Positions 15,855-25,034 of a stretch of DNA of 64,000 nt are shown here, in pieces. The stretch is from Butyrivibrio sp. (GTDB lineage Bacteria > Bacillota > Clostridia > Lachnospirales > Lachnospiraceae): contig SVGC01000001.1 of the NCBI GenBank assembly GCA_015056495.1, forward strand, positions 28,720 to 92,719. The letters run 5' to 3'. The position numbers were made by a program, and so were the translations under genes. Each line of letters begins with the position of its first letter. Position 1 is the first letter of the stretch. The notes under the pieces are model-generated. The model was not told the DNA's origin. It worked only from the letters and a program-made list of their open reading frames with translations, and searched no databases.

Positions 15855-17339
15855 TCAGTTTGTTCCTTCAAGAGCAACACCATCTACGTAGAGTGTGTAA
15901 CCATTGCTGATGATACTTGAAGCATCGCCATCAAATGATGAGATGTATGTATCAGCTGTAAGAGTCCATGTGCTGTCTTCATCGATAGAAACAGATACTG
16001 TACCAACTTCTGTTGAAACTGTTTCACCATCAGCATTTGTGATCTCACCACTGATAGCACCTGTGTATGATGAACCTTCTGTAAGGTTAAGTGTAAACTC
16101 TGAATCATCGCCTACAAGGATTGTTCCTTCAAGTTCCTGACCAATAGCGTTGATTGTAGCTACGTTGTCAGCACCTGACCAACCATCGGCACATACTGAA
16201 AGGAGTATATTTTCAGCATCTTCATTTGTGATAGCTACTCCGCTAAGTGTGATGATGGCATCTGTATTTGTTACGTGGAATACATGTCCATTCATACTTG
16301 TAAGTGAGCCGCCTGTCATTGTAAATGTAGATGTACCACTATCTGCATCACCTGACATAGACTGGTAGATCATGATTGAATCGTAGAATGTAGCATTACC
16401 ATTAGTATCTGTGTTATTTGCTGTCAGATCGCAGTCTGTAAGGTCGATTGAGTTAATACCTTCAATACATACACCTTCTGAAAGGTTGGATGTAAGAGTT
16501 GCATTTGAAACTGTAATATCAGCTGTTGAATAAATAGCTGGTGAGCCGAGTCCGTTTGTTGTATATGTACCGCCGTCTACTGTAACTGTACCGCCACCTC
16601 TGTCTGTTCTGATGGCTGCAGAAGACTGTCCGCTTGTCTCAACATCAAGGTTGGATGCGATTGTGATACCACCACCTGTTGTCATGATACCGCCAGAGCC
16701 ATCGCCTGTTGTCTTGATTGTTGTATCAGAGATGATAACTGTTGTTCCATCACCTTCAGCACCATTCTGACCGCCGTTACCGCCGTATGAGAATACGCCG
16801 TTTGCACCGTCAGCATCTGATGTGATAGTACCACCTGTGATAGTTGTTGTTGATCCGTCTTTTACAAGTACTGCTGCATTTAATCCATAGAAGTTGCAGT
16901 TGTCACCACCGTCAGAGTCACCAGTCTTAGTTACTGTTGGATTTGTAATTGTAACGTCTTCAGAAGTTGAAACAAGAAGAGCACTCTGGTCAACTGTTTC
17001 TGTTTCATATGTCTGGTCTTCCTGAGTATCTGCTGATGTGATCTCTACAGCACCTGAGTATTCAATGTCTTCGCTGCTGCTTCCACCACCGAAGCCACCG
17101 CCTTCTCCGCCAGGAGCACCGTCAGGAGCTTCACCTTCTGGCTTTTCTCCATCTGGAGCTTCTCCGTCAGGAGCTTCGCCTTCTGCCATTTCCATGCTGC
17201 TTGCCTCTATACTTGCTTCAGATGCTGTCTCGTCAGTAGTTGTAGAAGTAGTTGTTGTGCTGCCACACGCTGCAAGTGAAGCACACATTACTGTTACAAT
17301 AGCAAGTGATAAAAATTTCTTTAATTCCTTTTTCTTCAT
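15855..17339 (-). CDS. Secreted beta-helix lipoprotein
   Basis: A 494-residue lipoprotein (lipobox SLAAC, lipid Cys25). A Glu/Ala/Pro/Asp/Gly linker (GEAPDGEAPDGEKPEGEAPDG) and a Gly-rich stretch precede about 380 residues of parallel beta-helix-like repeats (TITGGTITSDADGANGVFSYGG; GGTVTVDGGTYTTNGLGSPA; LTDCDLTANNTDTNGNATFYDS). The linker uses the same APDG vocabulary as the lipoprotein at 7939-10419, suggesting a shared surface role such as glycan binding. No catalytic motif is visible. It lies 110 bp downstream of the xylanase gene on the same strand and may be co-transcribed. RBS AGAGGAG. Confidence 0.75.
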   Translation of the reverse strand: MKKKELKKFLSLAIVTVMCASLAACGSTTTTSTTTDETASEASIEASSMEMAEGEAPDGEAPDGEKPEGEAPDGAPGGEGGGFGGGSSSEDIEYSGAVEITSADTQEDQTYETETVDQSALLVSTSEDVTITNPTVTKTGDSDGGDNCNFYGLNAAVLVKDGSTTTITGGTITSDADGANGVFSYGGNGGQNGAEGDGTTVIISDTTIKTTGDGSGGIMTTGGGITIASNLDVETSGQSSAAIRTDRGGGTVTVDGGTYTTNGLGSPAIYSTADITVSNATLTSNLSEGVCIEGINSIDLTDCDLTANNTDTNGNATFYDSIMIYQSMSGDADSGTSTFTMTGGSLTSMNGHVFHVTNTDAIITLSGVAITNEDAENILLSVCADGWSGADNVATINAIGQELEGTILVGDDSEFTLNLTEGSSYTGAISGEITNADGETVSTEVGTVSVSIDEDSTWTLTADTYISSFDGDASSIISNGYTLYVDGVALEGTN

Positions 17340-17449
17340 GATTTATAATCTCCTCTTAAATAGCATTTAATTGCCTCTTGCAATTGCTATTATGGAACTA
17401 AAACCTAAAACCAAGTTAAAAAAAGAATTAAAAAAATGTGATATGTGCT

Positions 17450-18790
17450 TTAATAATTTTCCATAGTATCTACTATAGAGTAATAAGCTGCCTTTGGCTG
17501 GTAGTTGCTATCAAAGATACGTGTGTTAGTTGTATCGCCTTCTCTGTAGTGGTCAACCAGGCCAAATACTGTTACGCAAGTGATGTTGGCTGGACCACCT
17601 GCATCTGTATCCATATCGTGGAGCAGCTGGAAAACCTGGGCATATCTGTCAGCCTGTTTCTGGAACTGTTCATCTGTTTCTTCGTCGACGCCAATTGATA
17701 ATTCAGTGATATGAATCTCAAGGCCGAGCTCTGCGAATTTTTCAATAGCATTTTTTATCATATCATCGCTTGGATAATCAATTCCCCAATAGCCCTGCAT
17801 TCCAATTCCATCGATCAAGCCTTTTTCCTTGAGATGACTGCACAGATCATATATAGCCTGAGTCTTAGGCTCCTGATAAGTGTTGTAGTCGTTGTAAAAA
17901 AGCTTTACGTCTTTATCTACATATTTTCTTGCATATGTAAATGCCATTTCAACATAGTCAGGTCCGATAGTTTCGTACCATGGGTTAGGATCGTTGCCGA
18001 CTTTTGTTCTGCACATGAAATAGCTGTCAGGGTCATAGCTGGCTGGTTCAACAGCTTCATTTACAACATCCCAGCAGTAGATCACTCCAGGATATTCTTC
18101 CTGAACATGAGTTACAAGCTGTTTGATATAGCTCTCCATTCGCATGAGCATTGTATCTTTATCTACGTATTCGCCGTCATCCTTGTAATCCACTCTGAAA
18201 AACCAGTCTGGAGCCTGAGTGTGCCATACAAGTGTATGACCTCTCATCTGCACGCCGTTTTCTTTGCACCATTCAAGAGTAGGATCGATTGAAGCAAAAT
18301 TAAGAGCCGGTTCTTCAATGCCTTTACTGATGTTGTCCTGACATCCAAACCAGTCAAGGATGTAGCCACTTTTCATAAGGTTAGTCATGGTGCAGCTATT
18401 GAAATGATACTTGGTATACTCCATATATTCAGGTATGTTTAATGTCTGATTCTCCAGAGTACTTCCGTTGATACCTACTCCCAATGCGAAGTAATCGCTG
18501 CACAGATCCTTTAATGGTGTTGAATCTTCTAATGAATAAACAGTAGTTGCTTCAGATGCAAGGTCAGAGCTATTAGAACTATTTGATTCTGCAGAGCTGG
18601 CATAAGAAGTAGATGGATCAGAACCATCTTCTGCATTTGTAAGTGAAGATCCTGTAGACGCAGCACTATCGCTGTTGATCCCCTGATCAGAATCATATGA
18701 AGGTGTAGCGCCTTGAGCCTGACCACATCCAATACATCCGGATAAAAGAGTGGCAATTAGAATGCCTGATAAAAGTGTTTTTGATTTCAT
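17450..18790 (-). CDS. GH10 endo-1,4-beta-xylanase, lipoprotein
   Basis: A 446-residue xylan-degrading enzyme anchored as a lipoprotein (LLSGC, lipid Cys19) through a Ser-rich linker of about 65 residues. The GH10 barrel shows GHTLVWHTQAPDWF, the acid/base Glu245 in WDVVNEA and the nucleophile Glu363 in IHITELSI. The region LEWCKENGVQMRGH and the asparagine before the acid/base residue also fit the family. Start chosen at the ATG after GGGAGGCGAAA; an upstream in-frame start would hide the signal peptide. It probably cuts xylan at the cell surface. The beta-helix lipoprotein gene follows. Confidence 0.95.
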   Translation of the reverse strand: MKSKTLLSGILIATLLSGCIGCGQAQGATPSYDSDQGINSDSAASTGSSLTNAEDGSDPSTSYASSAESNSSNSSDLASEATTVYSLEDSTPLKDLCSDYFALGVGINGSTLENQTLNIPEYMEYTKYHFNSCTMTNLMKSGYILDWFGCQDNISKGIEEPALNFASIDPTLEWCKENGVQMRGHTLVWHTQAPDWFFRVDYKDDGEYVDKDTMLMRMESYIKQLVTHVQEEYPGVIYCWDVVNEAVEPASYDPDSYFMCRTKVGNDPNPWYETIGPDYVEMAFTYARKYVDKDVKLFYNDYNTYQEPKTQAIYDLCSHLKEKGLIDGIGMQGYWGIDYPSDDMIKNAIEKFAELGLEIHITELSIGVDEETDEQFQKQADRYAQVFQLLHDMDTDAGGPANITCVTVFGLVDHYREGDTTNTRIFDSNYQPKAAYYSIVDTMENY

Positions 18791-18959
18791 TTTCGCCTCC
18801 CTGTGCCATACCCCCAATGGCACTTTTGTTGTTTTTTGCTGTATTCTTGCTATTTGCAGTCACAAGAATACATACTTTTACTCTATTATTGTGGTAAGTT
18901 CTTCTCTAACCATTAGTTGTTATTTCATAAGCACTGATTGCTGAAATTTATAGTCAGAT
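18791..18959. promoter_or_regulatory. Upstream region of the xylanase gene
   Basis: This noncoding stretch contains a perfect 9-bp inverted repeat GTATTCTTG/CAAGAATAC near 18840-18872. Part of it, GTCACAAGAATACATA, also follows the 96-bp module near 11772. It may be a regulator site or a repeat fragment. Confidence 0.4.
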
Positions 18960-19213
18960 GCATGCCACCAACGAAGGAAATGTGGAAAGTGGCATGCGAA
19001 TAATCCCAGGAAAGCATGCCACCAACGAAGGAAATGTGGAAAGTGGCATGCGAATAATCCCAAGAAAGCATGCCACCAACGAAGGAAATGTGGAAAGTGG
19101 CATGCGAATAAGCCCAAGAAAGCATGCCACCAACGAAGAAAATGGGGATAGTGGCATGCGAACATGCCAAAATAAGCATGCCACCTTCAAGGAGAATGAT
19201 AATAGTGGCATGA
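18960..19213. repeat. 54-bp palindromic repeat array 2, five units
   Basis: Units begin at 18960, 19014, 19068, 19122 and 19176, an exact 54-bp period. Each is a 38-nt hairpin with arms GCATGCCAC/GTGGCATGC plus a 16-nt linker (GAATAATCCCAAGAAA type). The first three units are almost identical; the last two are diverged inside the loop while the arms remain. 54 is divisible by three, so several frames stay open on both strands and give 18-residue repeats. I regard those as accidental, because no ribosome-binding site or codon bias supports them. Confidence 0.92.
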
Positions 19214-19274
19214 AGTTGCTGAGGAGAAGGATTTTTCCTTCAAATAGATATTTGAATTATAGATATTTTTAAAT

Positions 19275-19459
19275 AATTGTCTGACAATTATAAAAGCAAC
19301 TGTCAAAATTCAACAAATGATAATGAGTGTCAATTGTCAATAAGTGATAAATTGACTTTGCAAGTTGTTGAATGTAGTCTGAAAATTCAGACAATTCAAA
19401 AGAAAAAAGGAAAAATGTATTGACAATTACCTTTAGATTTTATATACTGAATTCAACAA
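19275..19459 (+). promoter_or_regulatory. Operator-like repeats around the ncRNA promoter
   Basis: Upstream and downstream of the promoter are an AATTGTC/GACAATT palindrome (19275-19289), further TGTC/GACA and CAATTG copies, and the 9-mer ATTCAACAA at 19308 and 19451 with its inverse TTGTTGAAT at 19365. Repeated sites on both sides of a strong promoter suggest control by a dimeric or oligomeric DNA-binding protein. Confidence 0.5.
19420..19448 (+). promoter_or_regulatory. Near-consensus sigma-A promoter
   Basis: TTGACA at 19420-19425, a 17-bp spacer and TATACT at 19443-19448. Transcription should start near 19455 and run into the hairpin array that follows. Confidence 0.85.
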
Positions 19460-19785
19460 CAACAGAGAAACGAAAAAACAAATGATAAAGGGAGTAGAAA
19501 AGGCGGCGAAGGCTTCACCGGATCGAAAGCCTATTATCGAAGAGAAAAGAGAAAATTAGAAAGGTGGCGAAGGCTTCACTGATCGACGTTTTCGAAAAAA
19601 ATTAAATGGTGAAAGAACTTAGAAAGATGGCGAAGGCTTCATCAATCGAGGAACTTGCATCAGAAAAAATCAAATCCAAGAAAGATGGCGAAGGCTTCAT
19701 CAATTGAGGAACAAACAAAAAAACTTAGAAACAAGCACAGAAGAGGTAGCGATGCTTTACCAATTCCAAGGCTTGTTTCTTTTTT
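19455..19785 (+). ncRNA. Candidate noncoding RNA with five tandem hairpins
   Basis: A transcript of about 330 nt is delimited by the promoter at 19420-19448 and an intrinsic terminator at 19727-19785. It contains five matching hairpins at 19502, 19563, 19626, 19684 and 19745, spaced 58-63 nt. Each has a 4-bp outer stem, a TT bulge on the 3' side, and an inner GC-GAAG-GC hairpin (GC-GAT-GC in the fifth). Outer stems covary: GGTG/CACT, GATG/CATC, GGTA/TACC; the first has one mismatch. ATCGA or ATTGA follows hairpins 1-4. No open frame with a ribosome-binding site exists. The architecture resembles RNAs that sequester a binding protein, but the sequence matches no family I know. Confidence 0.75.
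19727..19785 (+). terminator. Terminator of the candidate ncRNA
   Basis: Perfect 10-bp arms AGAAACAAGC/GCTTGTTTCT are followed by six T. The fifth GC-GAT-GC hairpin sits inside the loop, so the last repeat is nested in the terminator. Confidence 0.85.
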
Positions 19786-19790
19786 GTGTA

Positions 19791-19838
19791 AAAAAAAGAC
19801 TTTTTCGTGTTAAAATACTTACATGAAAAAGTTTTTTT
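19791..19838. terminator. A/T-flanked hairpin between the ncRNA and the peptidase gene
   Basis: A stem AAAAAAGACTTTTTC...GAAAAAGTTTTTTT with an inner TGT/ACA pair. A-runs on the left and T-runs on the right allow termination in either direction. It could block readthrough from the ncRNA into the next gene. Confidence 0.65.
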
Positions 19839-19928
19839 GCTTGTAAAATAGCAAATAAGTATCTGAAGTGTTTGAAAATCTTTTAACATCTAAGAAGTTA
19901 ATAACAGTTGTGGGGAGGTCTTTTTTCA

Positions 19929-22421
19929 ATGTCTGATAAACCAAGAAGTAAACAGAAGAATATAACCGGTGAAGGCCAGGGCGTTCATAAGCGTGGAAAC
20001 GGCACGGGTCAGGGACCTGTTGGTAAGGGTCAGTTTATGGGTGGCCAGGGAACTTCAGGTGGCGGTTTTCAAAGTAGTCAGGGCAGCTTTGGCAATGGCC
20101 AGGGCGGCTCAGGTGGCTCAGAACCAAACAGATCCGGTGGAGGCGGCAGTCTCTTAAAAATTGCGATCATTGTCATTGTACTTCTTCTTGGCGGCGGAGG
20201 CGGATTATCTACATTCCTTGGAGGAGATTCTGATTACGATTCCAATACATATACACAGACTACAAATACAACCTACACTACCAATACAACAGGCCAGTCA
20301 TCTCAGAATACGTCCGCTGGAAGTGGATATGGTTCATTTGGCAGCTATTCAGACCTGTTCAACAGCGTTAGCGGTTCATCCAATGGCTGGTCAACAACAG
20401 CCAATACTGGTAAACTCAACACCACTGTAGCAAGTGGCGCAAGAGACAGATATACCAAGGTTACTGGCGATGGCTCTGATACAGTGACTATCATGGTATA
20501 CATGTGCGGAACAGACCTTGAGTCCAGAAGCGGCATGGCAACCAATGACCTTAATGAGATGCTCAGCGCTACTATAACGAACAGCAATCTCAATCTTATT
20601 GTATTTACAGGTGGTTGTACTGCCTGGAGAAACAATGTTGTCAGCAGTAAAGTCAACCAGATATATAAGATATCAGGCGGCAAGATGACTCAGCTTGAAA
20701 GCAATGCCGGAACTACAGCCATGACTGATCCTGATAATATATCTTCTTTTATCAAATACTGTAAGACCAATTATCCGGCTAACAGAAACATGCTGATATT
20801 CTGGGATCACGGCGGCGGCTCACTTTCCGGATATGGATATGATGAAAAAAATCCTAGAAGCGGCTCTATGACATTGGCTGGTATCAATACAGCATTAAAG
20901 AATGCAGATCTGAAATTTGATTTTATCGGCTTTGACGCATGTCTTATGGCCACAGTAGAGACAGATATCATGCTGGCTGATTATGCAGACTATGCGATTG
21001 CTTCAGAAGAGACAGAACCAGGAGTGGGCTGGTATTACACTAACTGGCTTACGGCCATTAATAATGATACAAGCCTTCCTACATTAGATATAGGCAAAAA
21101 AATCATCGACGACTTTGTGGATGTATGTGCAAAAACATGTCAGGGACAAAAGACAACTCTTTCCCTTGTGGACCTTGCTGAACTTGAGATCACAGTGCCT
21201 GACAGCTTTAAGTCTTTTGCATCAAGCACCACAGACCTTATTAAAAATAACGAATACAAAGTAGTATCAGATGCGAGAAGTAATGTAAGAGAATTTGCCC
21301 AGAGCTCCAAGATAGACCAAATAGACCTGGTGCAGTTCGCTCATAGCATTGATACACAGGAGAGTAATGAACTTGCAGATGCTCTTTTGTCCTGTGTTAA
21401 GTACAACAGAACTTCAAGTAATATGACCAATGCTTATGGAATCTCTATTTATTTTCCATATAAAAAAGTGTCTTCAGTTGATGCAGCAGTTAAGACCTAT
21501 GATCAGATCGGCCTTGATGACGAGTATTCTGATTGCATCAAGGAGTTTGCATCTCTTGAAGTTGCAGGACAGATATCCACAGGAGGAAGCACTTCTCCAT
21601 TTGGAATGCTGACAGGCGGTGGCAGCAATATTTATTCAGGAACAGAGACTCTGGAGACTATTACACAGCTGATCTCACTTTTTGCTTCCGGAAGCAGCGG
21701 CATTTCAGGCTTGTCAGACTCTAATACAGATTTCTTTTCAGGAAGGGAACTGGGAGTAGAGGAGCAGGCACAGTATATTTCAGAAAATCAGTTTGATGCA
21801 TCACTCTTAAGCTGGGAAGTGGCCTCAGATGGTTCATATTATATGCCGATCAGCCAGGATCAGTGGAGTCTTGTTCATTCAGTAGAGTTGTGCATGTACT
21901 ACGACGATGGCACTGGTTATCTTGATCTTGGACAGGATAATCTGTTTGAAATCGATGACGATGGAAATCTTATTGCAGATACTGATTTTGCATGGCTTTC
22001 AATAAATGGTCAGCCTGTTGCATATCACCACCTGGATACAATTGAAGATGGCGATGAATACACTATGACTGGCTATGTTCCAGCAATGCTTAATGGTGAA
22101 AAAGTCAAACTGATCATAATCCATGACAGCGACAATCCAAATGGTTATATAGCAGGTGCTGAACCATTTTATTCAGAAGACGTTACTGAAACAGTTTCGA
22201 GAGGACTTATCGACCTTGAGGAAGGCGATACTTTGGACTTCTTGTGCGATTTTTACTCATATGATGAAGAGTTTCAGGATAGCTATTATCTGGGAGAGCA
22301 GATGACTGTTACAGATGATATGACTATTTCCTATACTTATCTTGGTGAGGATTGCATTGAAGCATACATGATCACAGATATTTATGACCAGACATACTGG
22401 ACACCAGTTGTAGGCGAATAA
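19929..22421 (+). CDS. Clostripain-family (C11) cysteine peptidase, membrane anchored
   Basis: An 830-residue protein. The cytoplasmic N-terminus is Gly/Gln-rich and disordered (residues 1-75), followed by one transmembrane helix (LLKIAIIVIVLLLGGGGGLSTF), a Thr/Ser linker, and the C11 caspase-like domain from about residue 175. The catalytic His294 is in FWDHGGGSLSGYG and Cys338 in GFDACLMATVE. A further 280 residues of beta-rich sequence with many acidic residues follow. Family members cleave after basic residues, often in processing or toxin roles; the substrate here is unknown. The start was set at the ATG after GGGGAGG. The K+ channel gene follows 24 bp later. Confidence 0.88.
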   Translation: MSDKPRSKQKNITGEGQGVHKRGNGTGQGPVGKGQFMGGQGTSGGGFQSSQGSFGNGQGGSGGSEPNRSGGGGSLLKIAIIVIVLLLGGGGGLSTFLGGDSDYDSNTYTQTTNTTYTTNTTGQSSQNTSAGSGYGSFGSYSDLFNSVSGSSNGWSTTANTGKLNTTVASGARDRYTKVTGDGSDTVTIMVYMCGTDLESRSGMATNDLNEMLSATITNSNLNLIVFTGGCTAWRNNVVSSKVNQIYKISGGKMTQLESNAGTTAMTDPDNISSFIKYCKTNYPANRNMLIFWDHGGGSLSGYGYDEKNPRSGSMTLAGINTALKNADLKFDFIGFDACLMATVETDIMLADYADYAIASEETEPGVGWYYTNWLTAINNDTSLPTLDIGKKIIDDFVDVCAKTCQGQKTTLSLVDLAELEITVPDSFKSFASSTTDLIKNNEYKVVSDARSNVREFAQSSKIDQIDLVQFAHSIDTQESNELADALLSCVKYNRTSSNMTNAYGISIYFPYKKVSSVDAAVKTYDQIGLDDEYSDCIKEFASLEVAGQISTGGSTSPFGMLTGGGSNIYSGTETLETITQLISLFASGSSGISGLSDSNTDFFSGRELGVEEQAQYISENQFDASLLSWEVASDGSYYMPISQDQWSLVHSVELCMYYDDGTGYLDLGQDNLFEIDDDGNLIADTDFAWLSINGQPVAYHHLDTIEDGDEYTMTGYVPAMLNGEKVKLIIIHDSDNPNGYIAGAEPFYSEDVTETVSRGLIDLEEGDTLDFLCDFYSYDEEFQDSYYLGEQMTVTDDMTISYTYLGEDCIEAYMITDIYDQTYWTPVVGE

Positions 22422-22445
22422 TTTGTAAAAAAGGATATAGCTGAC

Positions 22446-23648
22446 ATGTCAAAATATGAAAAGATCAAACGCAGAGTATATCAGATAATTGAAGTTGGTT
22501 ATACAGAGGACGAAGTAAGCCGCTTGTATGATATTATCGGTGTGGCTGCAATTATCCTCAATCTGATAGCGACCATATGCCAGACCTATGACAATCTGGA
22601 ACTTCAGTATGGCAATGTCTTTGCTATGATTGAAGCCATAACTGTAGCATATTTTGCAATAGATTATTTTTTGAGAATATGGACTGCAGCCTACGGATTT
22701 CCTAATGATACAAGAGTCAGGGCAACGCTTAAGTATGTTTTATCTTTTACAGGAATCATAGATTTGATATCATTTTTGCCTTATTACCTGCCTTTCTTTT
22801 TCCCTGGTGGAGCAATTGCCTTCAGGATGTTCAGGATAGTAAGGATATTCAGACTGTTCAGGATAAATGCATATTATGATGCGCTGAATGTCATTACAGA
22901 GGTTATCAAATCCAAGGCACAGCAGCTTTTGTCATCGGTATTTATTATCATTGTAATGATGATTGCCTCCAGTCTTGCCATGTATTCTATGGAGCACGCA
23001 GCTCAGCCGGATGTGTTTGCCAATGCTTTTTCAGGAGTATGGTGGGCGGCGTCAACCCTTGCAACAGTTGGATATGGAGATATTTATCCTATAACGACCG
23101 GTGGTAAACTCCTTGGAATCGTCATCACCTTCCTGGGTGTAGGCGTGGTTGCGGTTCCTACAGGTATTATTTCCGCCGGATTCGTTGAGCAGTATGCCAG
23201 ACTCAAGGCTATCAGTGAGCAGGCAATAGAAACAGACATTCATTTTATCAAGATAAGGGTTGATGCCAGGGATCATTGGATTGAAAAAAAGATTGCAGAT
23301 CTGAACCTCCCGAGAGAGGTCATCCTTGCCGCTATCCAGCGCGATAAAGATATAATAATTCCTCGCGGCAATGTCACCATAAAGGAAGGCGATATTGTAG
23401 TCCTTGGCGCTCAGTCCTTTAAGGATAACTGGAATCAGAGCCTGAAAGAAATAGAACTTAAAGAAGCTCATCCATGGAATGGCCTCGCCATCAAGGAACT
23501 TGATATTTCCAGACAGACTTTCATAGTTCTGGTCCGCCGCGACGAGCGTACTCTGATCCCTCGCGGCGACCTCAAACTCAAAGCCGGCGATGTAGTAGTA
23601 CTCTATACCAAGATGCACATCCAGGATGCAAAAGAAATACTAATTTAA
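22446..23648 (+). CDS. Voltage-gated-like potassium channel with two TrkA-C domains
   Basis: A 400-residue ion channel. Six transmembrane helices span about residues 30-250, including an S4-like helix with regularly spaced Arg (FRMFRIVRIFRLFRI). The selectivity filter TVGYGD is at residues 207-212. The cytoplasmic part holds two consecutive RCK_C/TrkA-C domains (about 255-325 and 325-400; INEVVLG-like GDIVVLGAQ and GDVVVLYTK endings), which bind regulatory ligands such as nucleotides in relatives. It probably sets membrane potential or potassium flux. Likely co-transcribed with the peptidase gene. Confidence 0.9.
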   Translation: MSKYEKIKRRVYQIIEVGYTEDEVSRLYDIIGVAAIILNLIATICQTYDNLELQYGNVFAMIEAITVAYFAIDYFLRIWTAAYGFPNDTRVRATLKYVLSFTGIIDLISFLPYYLPFFFPGGAIAFRMFRIVRIFRLFRINAYYDALNVITEVIKSKAQQLLSSVFIIIVMMIASSLAMYSMEHAAQPDVFANAFSGVWWAASTLATVGYGDIYPITTGGKLLGIVITFLGVGVVAVPTGIISAGFVEQYARLKAISEQAIETDIHFIKIRVDARDHWIEKKIADLNLPREVILAAIQRDKDIIIPRGNVTIKEGDIVVLGAQSFKDNWNQSLKEIELKEAHPWNGLAIKELDISRQTFIVLVRRDERTLIPRGDLKLKAGDVVVLYTKMHIQDAKEILI

Positions 23649-23651
23649 AAA

Positions 23652-23856
23652 GAGTCAGTGGGGACGTATCAAATTGACTCATTTTTGTCACTTTGTGACA
23701 AAAATATGCAAATAGGCTATTTAAAGGCGACTTCGTCGCAGAGCCTATTTGCCTCTTGAATCATGTTCTCACGAAATCCGCAGCCAGTGCGGATTTCTAT
23801 TTGTGCTCATAAAAAAATGTACGCAATGAGTCAATTTGATACGTCCCCACTGACTC
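23652..23856. repeat. 205-bp composite palindromic element, left copy
   Basis: The ends are the GAGTCAGTGGGGACGTATC half-site and its mirror. Between them lies a TTTTTGTCAC/GTGACAAAAA hairpin and the 96-bp structured module at 23708-23803, with its linker on the minus strand (23758-23773). The element starts 3 bp after the channel stop and ends directly at the LacI gene stop. The right copy at 26656-26863 is its inverted near-duplicate. Confidence 0.9.
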
Positions 23857-24906
23857 TTATTTTGTTGCAGATTCTCTATATATGATGTCGGTTTCGATGT
23901 AGGTCTTGCGGTATGGCATGTGCGGGTTGGCTATTCTGGAGAGGAGCAGGTCTGCAGCGGTGTAGCCCATTGAACTGCTGTGGATCTTGATGGTGGTGAG
24001 GTTGGGTTCAATGATGGTGGCTTCCGGAGCGTTGTCAAAACCGCAGACATAAACATCATCGGGGATGCTTTTGCCTGATTGCTTTAGCGCCTTGATAGTG
24101 GATGTTGCTAAGAAGTCATTGGCACAGAAAAAAACTTCGGGGGTGTGCTTTAGAGAACTGATCCTATCAGCAAGCCAGTTTGCATCGTGATATGGATTGG
24201 AATCGTCATCCAATATGCACATATCAGTGTCAATGTTGATATCGTTGTCTGTAAGAGCTGAGACATAAGCCTGCCATCTCTCATAGAAAGACTGACAGTG
24301 ATATCTGTCTCCTATAAAGGAGATATTTTTTTTGCCCTTTTTTATAAAAGAATCTATAAGCTTGTAGACGCTTGCAATGTTTTCCATATAGAGCAAGTCT
24401 GCATCCAGACTGCATTTCTGCAATAGCGGAGTATCTACAAACAATATTGGAATATTCTGCTTACATAAAAATCTGCTGTATTCTTCTGAAAAAAGCTCTA
24501 TGCATAGGATTCCGGCAATATTTTCAAGATGGATATTGGCTGGAAAGCATAGATTATCTATTTCATAATCTCTTATGATATTGATCGAAACTTTATAACC
24601 AAGTGAATCTACTTTATTCTGAAAAGCTGCTAATAGCTTGTTTCCTGAATGGGAAGCACCTGGAAAAGAGTGCGTAAACAGCGCAATTTCTGTTTTACCA
24701 GGATTTGCCATGAGAGAAGGTGAACTGTCAGAAACAGGCATATCAATAGAACTGAACTGCTTGTAGCCCATGGCAATGGCAGTCTGACATATCTTATTTC
24801 TAGTTTCTGCTGAAACGGCACCTGTATCATTAAGTGCTCTGGATACTGTATTTCTTGACATGCCAAGTGCATTGGCAATTTCCTGAAGTGTAACTCTTTT
24901 TCCCAT
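23857..24906 (-). CDS. LacI-family transcriptional regulator
   Basis: A 349-residue repressor. The N-terminal helix-turn-helix is VTLQEIANALGMSRNTVSRALNDTGAVSAETRNKI, with a hinge near residue 55, and the rest is a periplasmic-binding-like sugar sensor (ending with IPDDVYVCGFDNAPEATIIEPNLTTIKIHSSSMGYTAADLLLSRI). It is divergent from the GH32-like lipoprotein gene, which it probably controls through GTGC...GCAC operators. The effector is unknown; sucrose or fructo-oligosaccharide is plausible given the target. The stop codon abuts the left composite element. Confidence 0.92.
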   Translation of the reverse strand: MGKRVTLQEIANALGMSRNTVSRALNDTGAVSAETRNKICQTAIAMGYKQFSSIDMPVSDSSPSLMANPGKTEIALFTHSFPGASHSGNKLLAAFQNKVDSLGYKVSINIIRDYEIDNLCFPANIHLENIAGILCIELFSEEYSRFLCKQNIPILFVDTPLLQKCSLDADLLYMENIASVYKLIDSFIKKGKKNISFIGDRYHCQSFYERWQAYVSALTDNDINIDTDMCILDDDSNPYHDANWLADRISSLKHTPEVFFCANDFLATSTIKALKQSGKSIPDDVYVCGFDNAPEATIIEPNLTTIKIHSSSMGYTAADLLLSRIANPHMPYRKTYIETDIIYRESATK

Positions 24907-25034
24907 GATTTCCCCTATGTATTTTAAGAATCTTTATTCATGATAAACTAAGCAACCGGATGTGTCAAATGTAACAATTGAAGTTATTAATGCACAAAAA
25001 ACGCCTCCCTAAAATTGTGGCATTTCACGAAAAT

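Noticed and set aside
18955..19213. Small proteins with 18-residue repeats on either strand
   Set aside because: The frames are open only because 54 is divisible by three; several overlapping frames are open at once, with no ribosome-binding site, and the units are palindromic DNA.
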